From NCBI GenBank assembly GCA_045534165.1, contig JAZSJD010000055.1, positions 124,001 to 188,000 of the forward strand: a stretch of DNA of 64,000 bases, in the 5' to 3' direction. Positions 24,633 to 33,391 of the stretch are shown piece after piece (positions within the stretch are counted from its first letter, which is position 1; each line of letters opens with the position of its first letter). This DNA comes from SIG575 sp045534165. Lineage in GTDB: Bacteria; Bacillota; Clostridia; Oscillospirales; Acutalibacteraceae. The notes beneath the pieces were generated by a model. It had not been told where the DNA came from. It ran no database searches and saw only the letters and a list, made by a program, of their open reading frames with translations. Made by a program: the position numbers and the translations under genes.

Positions 24633-26171
24633 CTATATTTTGAGTTTTTCTATTGCTTTACGTAATGGTTCGGCATCAATTCCGCTTTGATTTTTCATAA
24701 ACTCATAAAGATTTTCACACATCTTCAATACCCCGCCCGCTTCATAACTTTCAATATTAAGAGGCATTACCGGATCGTGAACACTCATACGCAATAAGAA
24801 CCATCCGTTTCCATTGTTTTCATCTGCTGTAACCCTGATTCCTTCGTAAGTATCAGTTTTAACCATCCAACCTTCACATGATGGCGCAAACCCATTAAGT
24901 CCTGCTATAACTTCTTGTGCATATAATTTAAAATCCGAACGATTGATATTAAACCTTAATGAAAGTTTATATTCAGCTTCTTTTAAATTTGAAATCAAAT
25001 CTGAAAGTTTCAGGTCTTCCTTTGCAAGAAGTGCCATCTTGATTATAATTTTTGTAACCAGATATGCTCCGTCATCAAGATAATAGTTTTCTCTGAAAGC
25101 TGCATGACCTGATGTTTCAATAGCTAACGGACAATTTACCGCAGAATGATTCAATTCAACCTGTTTGTCAATAACATTGCGATACCCTCTCTTATATGCA
25201 AGATGTTTACCACCAAGTGTGTTTTCAATAAACTCCGTCAGTCCATCAGAAGTAACTGAATCCGTTACAATCGTTCCGCCTTCGTTATTTTCAAGAGCAA
25301 TGGCAGAAGCAAGAGCCACAAGTCGGTTACCGCTTATTTCAACTCCTCCACGGTCAACGCACGCAGCACGGTCAACGTCTGTATCAAAAATAACACCTAA
25401 ATCTGCATTGTTACTTACAACAGCTTCCTTAATAGATTTCATTGCTTTGGCATCTTCCGGATTAGGTATATGATTCGGAAACATACCATCATAATTAAGG
25501 AACTGACTTCCTCTTACGTCTGCTCCCAATGGTGCAAGAACTTTTGTAGCATAAAATCCGCCAATACCATTACCGGCATCCACTACTATTCTAAAACCTC
25601 TGAGTGGTCTGGAATAATCAGTTGCATTGATTCCATCACAAATCATTTTACGAAGGTTTTCGGCATAAATCTTCATATGGTCAACAGGAGTTGAATGACC
25701 GAATTTTTCTGCAAATATAAATTGATTTTCCTGTGCATAGAGAAGTATTTCTTCTATATCCTTACCATCAAGACCACCCATACGTGTAAAGAACTTCAAA
25801 CCATTTTTATCGTAAGGATGATGACTTGCTGTAATTTCAATTGCACCAATGCAACCAAGATTTACAGTTGTCATAAACATTGCAGGTGTCGAGGAATAAT
25901 CACAATCATAAATATTTACACCCATTTTAATAAGTGCGCTTATTACATTATCTTTAATACGAGATGACGAAATACGCGTATCTCTGCCTACTGCAATGGA
26001 TATCGTCGAATCAGCCGGTTTGTTTTTCTGAATCCACTCAACAAAACCGCATGTTATTCTCTCAACGATTTCGTCAGACAAATATAATGGGTCACCTTTG
26101 CCTGACCTCACCCCGATACCTCTGATATCGGAACCACTTTTAAAGTTTGCCCATTCATCTTTGAGTATCAT
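24633..26171 (-). CDS. phosphomannomutase/phosphoglucomutase
   Basis: A 512-residue alpha-D-phosphohexomutase, interconverting hexose-1- and hexose-6-phosphates. The phosphoserine loop is TASHHP (usually TASHNP), the magnesium loop DTDVDRA, the sugar-binding loop ETSGHAAF and a C-terminal phosphate-binding domain are in the expected order. GGAGG lies 8 bases before the ATG. It is the last gene of the six-gene operon starting at 30938, one base after the DUF2461 stop. Whether it prefers mannose, glucose or glucosamine phosphates cannot be told here. Confidence 0.9.
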   Translation of the reverse strand: MILKDEWANFKSGSDIRGIGVRSGKGDPLYLSDEIVERITCGFVEWIQKNKPADSTISIAVGRDTRISSSRIKDNVISALIKMGVNIYDCDYSSTPAMFMTTVNLGCIGAIEITASHHPYDKNGLKFFTRMGGLDGKDIEEILLYAQENQFIFAEKFGHSTPVDHMKIYAENLRKMICDGINATDYSRPLRGFRIVVDAGNGIGGFYATKVLAPLGADVRGSQFLNYDGMFPNHIPNPEDAKAMKSIKEAVVSNNADLGVIFDTDVDRAACVDRGGVEISGNRLVALASAIALENNEGGTIVTDSVTSDGLTEFIENTLGGKHLAYKRGYRNVIDKQVELNHSAVNCPLAIETSGHAAFRENYYLDDGAYLVTKIIIKMALLAKEDLKLSDLISNLKEAEYKLSLRFNINRSDFKLYAQEVIAGLNGFAPSCEGWMVKTDTYEGIRVTADENNGNGWFLLRMSVHDPVMPLNIESYEAGGVLKMCENLYEFMKNQSGIDAEPLRKAIEKLKI

Positions 26172-26867
26172 TCAATCCCCTCCGTTCGTTGCTACGTACT
26201 TTTCTGTAACTTCAAGTAAAAATTTGTACATAGGATAAAAGTGTTTATAATTATCTCTCAATTTATCTATAAACAGACTGTTTTCAAGCTCTGAAATATC
26301 AAAATAAGTACATTTGCAAAACATCTGCTTAGCATTATAAAACTGAAGTAAATCTTCAGGACAGTTACCCGGTTTTTGTTTTTTATAACAATCAAGACTA
26401 ATTGATGCTCCTGTTTTTCCGCAGGATTTGATTGCTTCTCTGAATCGTTCAGGCTCTGCTAATATCTTTTGTCTGTAAATTTCAAGATATGATGCATTGG
26501 TATAAAATGTTCCAACACCGCAAGTGTATCTGTCGGGAAAAATTTCAAACCAGAAACAAGGAATATACGGATTAGCTTTTTTATCGCGCATAAACATAAC
26601 CCACACGTTTTCACGGTAAAGTGATTTATCCTTTGTATATCGTGTATCTCTTCTGATTCTTGAAATCATTTTCCAAGGAATAAGAACCATTTTTTCATCA
26701 TAAGCAAACATATCATCAAGAAGTGCTTCAATAATTTGTTTCACAGGAGTAACTACACCTTTTTTTATTTCAGGCTTATGTTCTTCGTAAAAATTTTTAT
26801 CGTTTTCAAATCTGTTCTGTGCAAGCAAAAAAAGTGCATCGCTTGTAATACCATCGTAATTATACAT
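26172..26867 (-). CDS. DUF2461 family protein
   Basis: A 231-residue protein of the DUF2461 (TIGR02453) family, function unknown. The characteristic SRIRRDTRYTKDKSLYREN block and the FEIFPDRYTCGVGTFY strand are present. No signal peptide or membrane helix. AGGATG precedes the ATG. It sits between a PLP lyase and a phosphohexomutase gene in a tightly packed operon, which gives no clear clue to its role. Confidence 0.85.
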   Translation of the reverse strand: MYNYDGITSDALFLLAQNRFENDKNFYEEHKPEIKKGVVTPVKQIIEALLDDMFAYDEKMVLIPWKMISRIRRDTRYTKDKSLYRENVWVMFMRDKKANPYIPCFWFEIFPDRYTCGVGTFYTNASYLEIYRQKILAEPERFREAIKSCGKTGASISLDCYKKQKPGNCPEDLLQFYNAKQMFCKCTYFDISELENSLFIDKLRDNYKHFYPMYKFLLEVTEKYVATNGGD

Positions 26868-26882
26868 ATATTCACATCCTAA

Positions 26883-28151
26883 TTATAAAAGCAAACCTCT
26901 TTTATTCATTTCTTCAGCCGCAAGCATAATTCCGAGTTTTGCGCTATGGAAATTAAGTCCTCCCTGCATCCACACGGCATACGGTTCTCTCAACGGTGCA
27001 TCAGCTGAAAGTTCAATAGAAGCACCTGAGATGAATGCACCTGCTGACATTATAACCTTGCTGTCATATCCGGGCATATCCCATGGTTCAGGAACTGCTG
27101 TAGAATCAATAGGTGCACCTTTTTGCAAGCCCTGACAAAAAGCAATAAGATTTTCTTCTTTTTCAAGTTTAACTGCCTGAATTATATCGTGTCGTGTTTC
27201 ATTTATACCAGGTGTTACACCGAAACCAAACTCGCTAAAAAGAGAAGCTGTAAATACTGCAGCTTTCAAAGCTTCGCCAACAACATGAGGTGCACTGAAA
27301 AGACCCATATATAAGTTTCTGCTCTGGCCTAATGTGGCTCCGACTTCCCGACCAAGGCCGGGAGTTGTCATCCTGTAAGCACAAAGTTCAACATATTCTT
27401 CCTTACCGGCAATATAACCACCTGTACGCGCAATACCGCCACCGGCATTTTTTATAAGTGAACCAGCAAAAAGGTCGCAACCGACATCACCCGGCTCAAT
27501 TGTTTCTACAAATTCGCCATAACAGTTATCTACCATAACCATCGCGTTACTGCATTTTTTTGTTAAATCAACAATTTCTTTAATTTCTGCAACGCTGAGC
27601 GTAGGTCTTAACGAATAACCTCTTGAGCGTTGTATGTATACCATTTTTATGCTGTTATTTCTCAGAACTTTCTCAATTTCAGGCAAGTCGGGTTTACCCT
27701 CATCATTAAGGTCCACCTGCATATAATTAACGCCAAAATCTTTCAATGACCCCTGCCCTTTATCTTCAGTCAAACCGATAACACTATGAATTGTATCATA
27801 TGGTGTTCCTGTAACCGAAAGCATTGTATCACCGGGACGAAGTATACCAAAAAGCGCAACTGCAAGTGTGTGAGTTCCGCAAGTAAAATTATGTCTTATA
27901 ACAGAATCTTCTGCACCAACGCATTTTGCAAAAAGCTTGTCAATTGTTTCTCTTCCTCTGTCACCATAGCCGTAACCGGTGCTTTCAGCAAAATGACTTT
28001 CACTTATGCCAAACTCTGTGAAAGCTGAAAGTACTTTAATCTGATTCTGTTCAGTTATTTTATCTATACGTGCAAAAGCATCCATCGACTTTTCCAAAGC
28101 TATATCGGAAGCCTTTAATACTTTATCACTGATTTTAAAATTATAATACAT
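26883..28151 (-). CDS. methionine gamma-lyase family PLP protein (YnbB-like)
   Basis: A 422-residue fold-type I PLP enzyme of the family often called aluminium-resistance or methionine gamma-lyase-related protein. Seen: FTCGTHTLAVALFGILRPGD, MVDNCYGEFVE (PLP-binding aspartate) and GSLIKNAGGGIA with the Schiff-base lysine, plus the conserved C-terminal WMQGGLNFHSAKLG end. The ATG at 28151 is preferred over a GTG four codons earlier, which sits on the GGAG site. It overlaps the acetyltransferase gene by 11 bases. The in vivo reaction of this family is not settled. Confidence 0.88.
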   Translation of the reverse strand: MYYNFKISDKVLKASDIALEKSMDAFARIDKITEQNQIKVLSAFTEFGISESHFAESTGYGYGDRGRETIDKLFAKCVGAEDSVIRHNFTCGTHTLAVALFGILRPGDTMLSVTGTPYDTIHSVIGLTEDKGQGSLKDFGVNYMQVDLNDEGKPDLPEIEKVLRNNSIKMVYIQRSRGYSLRPTLSVAEIKEIVDLTKKCSNAMVMVDNCYGEFVETIEPGDVGCDLFAGSLIKNAGGGIARTGGYIAGKEEYVELCAYRMTTPGLGREVGATLGQSRNLYMGLFSAPHVVGEALKAAVFTASLFSEFGFGVTPGINETRHDIIQAVKLEKEENLIAFCQGLQKGAPIDSTAVPEPWDMPGYDSKVIMSAGAFISGASIELSADAPLREPYAVWMQGGLNFHSAKLGIMLAAEEMNKRGLLL

Positions 28152-28884
28152 TTTTAATTTCACTCCATTGTTTGTATTCGGTAAAGCCGAATTTCTTATA
28201 CCAATTTTCTACTTTTTCGTTCTCAACAAAAACATAAACTGTTTTTGAGAGATTCTCATTCAACAATCTTTTTAAAACATTTTCACCATATCCTCTGCGC
28301 CTGTAACTTTCTTTTGTGGCAAGAGAAGATATAACTGCAGATTTATTAGTTTTAAAAAGTGCAAATGCCCCGCAAATCAACAAATCACAATCATAGATAC
28401 CACAGAAATCTGCTGCACCATGACGGATTCTGTGTGATATATCTGCAAACCAAAAAGGAAAATCAAAAGAAATATCAAAAACATCCTTCTGCAATTTATA
28501 CATATCCTGAAGATTTTCGGTGTAAAGCAAATCTGCTTTACAATCATTTGTCACATTACAATCAATTTTTAATATTTTCCCTTTAGTTTTTTCGCCATGA
28601 AAAGGTTCTGAAAAAGATTCTTCACATAATATCACAGAGCAACCTATTACATTCAGAAACTCATAAATTTCATCAAAAGGAGCATTTTTATCAGCTGAAA
28701 TAGTAACGTCAGAACCAATTTTCGAAATTACTGCATCAACCTTTTCATCATTCACACTTACATAAAAAAGTGCATCCTCAAAAGCGGAAAGTGATTTGTA
28801 ATCCGAATAAATTCTATGAAAGAAAACATCTTCCTGGAAAGAGGAAAAATCATAAAAATCAAAATTATCAATAAGTTTAATCAT
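28141..28884 (-). CDS. GNAT family N-acetyltransferase
   Basis: A 247-residue acetyltransferase. The acetyl-CoA-binding motif A is ATKESYRRRGYGENVLKRLL near residues 188-207; the C-terminal ENEKVENWYKKFGF segment is the usual motif B. The first 120 residues form a divergent domain, suggesting a two-lobed GNAT. It overlaps the upstream M42 peptidase gene by 8 bases. The acceptor is unknown; peptide or amino-acid derivatives are plausible given the peptidase neighbours. Confidence 0.82.
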   Translation of the reverse strand: MIKLIDNFDFYDFSSFQEDVFFHRIYSDYKSLSAFEDALFYVSVNDEKVDAVISKIGSDVTISADKNAPFDEIYEFLNVIGCSVILCEESFSEPFHGEKTKGKILKIDCNVTNDCKADLLYTENLQDMYKLQKDVFDISFDFPFWFADISHRIRHGAADFCGIYDCDLLICGAFALFKTNKSAVISSLATKESYRRRGYGENVLKRLLNENLSKTVYVFVENEKVENWYKKFGFTEYKQWSEIKNVL

Positions 28885-29911
28885 AAGCTAAAGAAGAAAT
28901 AAGTTTCAAAACAAGTTTTTTGACATCTGCTATATCTGATTTTTTGACAACACATGATGGTGAATGAATATATCTGCAAGGAACAGAAACAGCAAGCGTT
29001 TTTACACCAAAGGCTGATTTATGAATCTGGCTTGCGTTATTGCCTCCTGCAATTCTTGTTTTAGTCTGTACTTTAATATTATTTTCTTTTGCAATATTCA
29101 TTGATTTTTCATATAAGCTCTTAAGATATACTGTTCCGCCATCCATAAAAGAAACAACTGCACCGTCAGAAAGACAGCATACTTTCTTTTCATTTTCAAC
29201 ACCGCTTATATCAGATGCTGTTGTACATTCAAGAGCTATTGCATAATCAGGCTTCACTCTGTTTGTTGCTATTATTGCTCCACGACAACCGACTTCCTCC
29301 TGAACAGTAAAAGTAAAAGTTACATCGGTTTCGATTTCATCAAGAAGTATGTCCAGCATAATTGCGCAACCTAATCTGTCATCTAATGCTTTGGCTTTAA
29401 CAAACTCATCGTTTTCGCCAAACTCTACCCAATCTGAACAGAAATAAGCACTATCTCCCAAAGAAACGTATTTTTCTGCTTCTTCCTTTGAGGTTGCACC
29501 GATATCAATATACAAATCATCAATTTTAGGAATATCTTTTGCTTTATCCTTTGACAAAAGATGAACCGGTCTGACACCTATAACACCTGTTAAGTCATTC
29601 ACCTTTACAGTTCTGCCAAGCAAAACTTTTGCATCAATTGCACCTACGTTATGGAATTTTAAAAAGCCATCATTGGTTATATAAGATATAATCAATCCCA
29701 CTTCATCCATATGCGCATCAATCATAATTTTATTGTCTGCTCTGTTTACACCTTTTTTCTCAACAATAAGGTTACCTAAGTTATCAACCAAATAGGAACA
29801 ATCTTTTAAATCTTTAATTTTCTCGATAATATAGTTTCTTATATCATCTTCTCTTGAAGAAATACCATTGATCAGAGAAAGTTCTTTCGCAATTTCAAAA
29901 ACTCTTTCCAT
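28877..29911 (-). CDS. M42 family aminopeptidase
   Basis: A 344-residue dizinc aminopeptidase of the M42 (FrvX/PepA) family, which trims N-terminal residues from peptides as a large tetrahedral oligomer. Metal ligands and base are visible: DAHMDEVG, LDDRLGC, VQEEVGCRG, ALECTT and YIHSPS. The ATG at 29911 has a GGAGGAG site 7 bases upstream and lies one base past the stop of the first M42 gene; the longer frame is a shadow of that gene. Tandem with a divergent paralogue, so the pair probably has split specificities. Confidence 0.9.
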   Translation of the reverse strand: MERVFEIAKELSLINGISSREDDIRNYIIEKIKDLKDCSYLVDNLGNLIVEKKGVNRADNKIMIDAHMDEVGLIISYITNDGFLKFHNVGAIDAKVLLGRTVKVNDLTGVIGVRPVHLLSKDKAKDIPKIDDLYIDIGATSKEEAEKYVSLGDSAYFCSDWVEFGENDEFVKAKALDDRLGCAIMLDILLDEIETDVTFTFTVQEEVGCRGAIIATNRVKPDYAIALECTTASDISGVENEKKVCCLSDGAVVSFMDGGTVYLKSLYEKSMNIAKENNIKVQTKTRIAGGNNASQIHKSAFGVKTLAVSVPCRYIHSPSCVVKKSDIADVKKLVLKLISSLAYD

Positions 29912-29912
29912 A

Positions 29913-30938
29913 TCAGCACTCCTCCATTCTGAACATAATATATTCACTTATAAGTTTTGCAGTATTTTTAATATCTTCAATATCAACTATTTCTGCTGAA
30001 GTATGCATATTCCTTAAAGGAATTGATATAAGTCCCATTTTAACTCCAAAACCTGAAACAGCGATACAATCTGCGTTTGTACCTGTTCTTGAACCCATAA
30101 TTTCTTTCTGATATTTAATATTGTTCTTCTCTGCAACATTTACAAAATCATTACTCATTTTGTAATCAAGAGTTGATGAAAAGCCAATCATAGGACCATC
30201 TGAAAGAACACCTGCTTCTTCTGATGACACACCGGGTGAAACTGCAAAGCTTACATCAACAGCTATTGCTTCATCAGCCTGAATCGCATAAGAAGATGTT
30301 TTAGCGCCTGAACCACCTGTTTCTTCGCACACTGAAAAAACAACAGATAAGTCAGGAGAAATACCTTTTTCTTCAAGCATATCACAAGCAAGAATCAATG
30401 ATGCAACACCGGCTCTGTCGTCAAGTGCACCACAGCACACACGTGAAGATAAAAGTTCAACAAACTCGGAATTCACAACAACTCTGTCTGAAGGTGTAAT
30501 ATATTTTTCAGCAGTTTCTTTATCCATGCCAATATCAATTGTGATATCAGTTATGTCGCTTGCTTTATTTTCGTCGTTTTTAGATAAATGAGGAGGTATA
30601 GCAGAAACAACACCATAGATTTTCTTTTTACCGAAAACAGTAACTTCAGCAGCATCAAGAACTCTTAAGTCAATACCACCGCAAGCACCGACTTTAAGAA
30701 AACCTTCATCAGTAATTGCTGTTACAACCATACCGACTCTGTCAATATGTGCATCAAGAAGGAAGCGAGTTCCCTCACCTTTTTTTCTACCTATTACATT
30801 TCCGAGAGCATCAATGCTGACATCCATATATTTACCCAATTCTTTTGCTGCAACTTCAGCGGCAACAGTTTCATCGCCGGGAGTTCCGCCTACGCAACAC
30901 AAGCTTTTCAGCAAAGCAACTATCTGTTTATCGTTCAA
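29913..30938 (-). CDS. M42 family aminopeptidase, divergent paralogue
   Basis: A 341-residue M42 peptidase with DAHIDRVG, LDDRAGV, CEETGGSG, AVDVSF and NMHTSAE at the metal and catalytic positions. The EETGGSG block replaces the more usual QEEVGxRG. No ATG is available near the conserved N-terminus; a TTG at 30938 fits best (GGA 7 bases upstream and the expected family start at NDKQIVALLKSL). The predicted transcription start near 30971 excludes the TTG at 30989. First gene of the operon that ends at the phosphohexomutase. Confidence 0.87.
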   Translation of the reverse strand: MNDKQIVALLKSLCCVGGTPGDETVAAEVAAKELGKYMDVSIDALGNVIGRKKGEGTRFLLDAHIDRVGMVVTAITDEGFLKVGACGGIDLRVLDAAEVTVFGKKKIYGVVSAIPPHLSKNDENKASDITDITIDIGMDKETAEKYITPSDRVVVNSEFVELLSSRVCCGALDDRAGVASLILACDMLEEKGISPDLSVVFSVCEETGGSGAKTSSYAIQADEAIAVDVSFAVSPGVSSEEAGVLSDGPMIGFSSTLDYKMSNDFVNVAEKNNIKYQKEIMGSRTGTNADCIAVSGFGVKMGLISIPLRNMHTSAEIVDIEDIKNTAKLISEYIMFRMEEC

Positions 30939-30977
30939 CAATTTATCCAACTTCTTTCGTGAATGCTTTATCAAAAT

Positions 30978-31006
30978 ATTATATCTCAAAACAAAGAAAA
31001 TATCAA
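30978..31006 (-). promoter_or_regulatory. promoter of the M42-to-phosphohexomutase operon
   Basis: Minus strand TTGATA (31001-31006), 17-base spacer, TATAAT (30978-30983). Confidence 0.85.
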
Positions 31007-31061
31007 GTTATATTCTTTTCAAAGATTAAAAAACATATAATTTTTCGGGAGTGATGAGATC

Positions 31062-31925
31062 ATGGTAATAAAAATTAAAAAACAATTTGTTTTTTGTTTT
31101 GTATGTATTATTTTCCTACTCAGCGGATTTATTTATTTTCTGCCTTTTGTTTCACAAGCAAAAGAAAACGATGGTATAAAAGTGCCGATAATTATGTATC
31201 ATCAGATAACAAAAAAGTCATCAAAAGCGGGTAAATACACAGTAACACTTGAACAATTTAAAGAAGATATGCTTTATATCAAAAGCAAAGGATACACAAC
31301 AATAAATATGACAGATTTGATATGCTATGTTTACGAAAGCAAAAAGCTACCTGAAAAGCCAATAATTATCACTTTTGATGATGGCTTTGAAAGTGTATAT
31401 GCTTATGTATATCCACTGATGAAAGAACTTAAAATGTGTGCAGTTTCTTCCGTAGTAGGTGCTTATGCTGACTTTTTCACAGAAAACCCTGACCACAATT
31501 TGACTTATTCATATATGGATTGGGACGAAATCAATAAACTTGTTAAATCAAAAGAAATCGAAATCCAAAACCATTCTTTTGATTTACACAAAAACAATGG
31601 TGGCAGACATGGAATCAGCAAAAAAAATGATGAAGATGTTGTTGCTTACAGTGAAGAAGTAGGCAGCGACATAATAAAAATGCAAAACATAATGAAAGAA
31701 AAAACTGACTACACACCAAATACACTTGCCTTTCCCTTCGGGGCATATAAAAAAGAAACTATTTCCCTTGCAAAAAGTTTAGGCTTCAAAGCTGCACTAT
31801 TGTGTGAAGAAAGAGTAAACATAATAAAGCAAGGTGATACAGAATGTTTGTATCACCTCGGAAGATATAACAGAGCTTCAGGAATATCAACTGAACGTTT
31901 TTTCCAAACTATACTTGAAAATTAG
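31062..31925 (+). CDS. polysaccharide deacetylase, membrane-anchored
   Basis: A 287-residue NodB-domain (CE4) deacetylase with an uncleaved N-terminal membrane helix (about residues 7-29). Catalytic and metal motifs: TFDDGFES (base and metal Asp), HSFDLH (metal histidines) and FPFGAY. Such enzymes remove acetyl groups from peptidoglycan or other beta-linked amino sugars outside the cell. Next to germination genes, a PdaA-like role in spore cortex (muramic delta-lactam) is possible, but the sequence alone cannot separate this from vegetative deacetylases. The -10-like TATAAT at 31036-31041 has a poor -35. Its stop overlaps the convergent gerA stop and no terminator follows. Confidence 0.85.
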   Translation: MVIKIKKQFVFCFVCIIFLLSGFIYFLPFVSQAKENDGIKVPIIMYHQITKKSSKAGKYTVTLEQFKEDMLYIKSKGYTTINMTDLICYVYESKKLPEKPIIITFDDGFESVYAYVYPLMKELKMCAVSSVVGAYADFFTENPDHNLTYSYMDWDEINKLVKSKEIEIQNHSFDLHKNNGGRHGISKKNDEDVVAYSEEVGSDIIKMQNIMKEKTDYTPNTLAFPFGAYKKETISLAKSLGFKAALLCEERVNIIKQGDTECLYHLGRYNRASGISTERFFQTILEN

Positions 31926-33340
31926 TTTCTGCTCTTATTTATTGGTTTTCTTATCAATAAACTTGAAAATGCTTTTGCATCAAAAGGAATTAAAGGATAA
32001 AGATATTTTCTGCCTTCAAGTGTTTTGGTTGTGGCAATTAATACAAGCATAATAATTATTCCTGCTATAAAACCCCACAAATTAAATATAGAAGTTAAAA
32101 CTATAATTAAAATTCTTGAAAATTTCATTGAATAGCCCAATTCAAAACTAGGCTGCGTAAAATTAGCAATAGCAACAAACGCCATATAAAGTATAACCTC
32201 AGGCAAAAACCATTTAGCATTAACTGCAAACTCACCTAAAATCAAAGCACCTATAACGCTGAATGAGTTACTAAGAGCTTGTGGAGTATTCACTGATGCC
32301 AGTTTCAACATATCCACAATCAGTTCAATAGCGATTATTTGCGCCAAAATCGGAACCTGTGAATTCTCTTCAACACGTATGAAAGATAGCCAATCGGGAA
32401 TAAATTCAGGATTTTTCACAAGTAAATACCACACAGGCGTTAATAAAACTGAAAGAGAAAACACTATCATCCTTACAAAACGCAGATATGATCCGATAAT
32501 CGGTGAAAAATAGTAGTCATTTGAATCCTGAAAAAATTCAAAGAAACTTGTTTTCACAATAATTGCAGCCGGAGAATTATCTACAAGGATTATTATATTA
32601 CCTTCCGTAATGCATGATGCTGCAGCATCGGGACGTTCAGTATATCGGACTTTGGGAAACGGATTATAGATTTGTTTCGGCAGCAAACTTTCCACAAGAC
32701 TTTGTTGACTCATTGCTAACGTATTAACTTTAACTTGCTGTATATGCTTTTTCAATTTATTGAGAAGCTTTTTATCAACAATATTATCCAGATAGCATAA
32801 AGCGATATCAGTTTTTGATTTTGTGCCGACTTTTAAAGCTTCAAAAGTCAGAGCGGGATCTCGCAATCTTCGTCTGATAAGAGCTGTATTGAAAACAATT
32901 GTTTCCGTAAAACCATCGTGTGAACCTCTCAGCACTTTATCGTTGTCAGGCTCATCCAATGAACGTGTGGGATAAGTTCTGGCATCAATCATTACAGCCT
33001 GATTAAAGCCTTCAATTATCAAAGCCAACGTACCGGAAAGAACTGAAGTAACAATTGTGTTAATATCGGATTCCACATCGGTTTCTGTATAGGTTATAAA
33101 ATGAGAACAGAAATCTCTTGTGTTTTTTATGGAAGCAATATCTTTTTTGTTTATTTTTGATAAATATTCCATCATTCTCTCAAGAATCTCATCTTTACAA
33201 AAAGCATCCACAAAATACATTTTTGCGTTTCTTTCACCTATAATAATTTCACGACCTATCAGGTCAAAATTTTCATTAACTCTTAAAATATTATCAAGTG
33301 TATTTATTGTTTCTGCATAACTTTTGCTTACGTTTTTCAA
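31922..33340 (-). CDS. GerA family spore germination protein (GerAA/SpoVAF-like)
   Basis: A 472-residue germinant-receptor A-type subunit in the spore inner membrane. The soluble N-terminal half shows the family blocks SGTLALIIEG, RSLDEPDNDKVLRGSHDGF and NTALIRRRLRDP; the C-terminal half has about five membrane helices and the FPKVRYTERPD junction. No B or C subunit gene is next to it, so it is either an orphan receptor A subunit or a SpoVAF-like protein. The only sensible start is a TTG at 33340 preceded by GGTGG; that TTG is inside an 8-bp hairpin arm. The gene follows the SleC-like genes on the same strand. Confidence 0.9.
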   Translation of the reverse strand: MKNVSKSYAETINTLDNILRVNENFDLIGREIIIGERNAKMYFVDAFCKDEILERMMEYLSKINKKDIASIKNTRDFCSHFITYTETDVESDINTIVTSVLSGTLALIIEGFNQAVMIDARTYPTRSLDEPDNDKVLRGSHDGFTETIVFNTALIRRRLRDPALTFEALKVGTKSKTDIALCYLDNIVDKKLLNKLKKHIQQVKVNTLAMSQQSLVESLLPKQIYNPFPKVRYTERPDAAASCITEGNIIILVDNSPAAIIVKTSFFEFFQDSNDYYFSPIIGSYLRFVRMIVFSLSVLLTPVWYLLVKNPEFIPDWLSFIRVEENSQVPILAQIIAIELIVDMLKLASVNTPQALSNSFSVIGALILGEFAVNAKWFLPEVILYMAFVAIANFTQPSFELGYSMKFSRILIIVLTSIFNLWGFIAGIIIMLVLIATTKTLEGRKYLYPLIPFDAKAFSSLLIRKPINKSRN

Positions 33341-33388
33341 GACAACACCACCAAAATAATTTATATTATAATATTGTCTTGTTTTTTT
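33338..33388. promoter_or_regulatory. hairpin covering the gerA start codon; terminator-like on the plus strand
   Basis: Arms CAAGACAA (33338-33345) and TTGTCTTG (33374-33381), 28-base loop. On the minus strand one arm ends in the TTG start codon and the GGTGG site lies in the loop. On the plus strand the stem is followed by seven T residues (33382-33388). Confidence 0.5.
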
Positions 33389-33391
33389 AAA

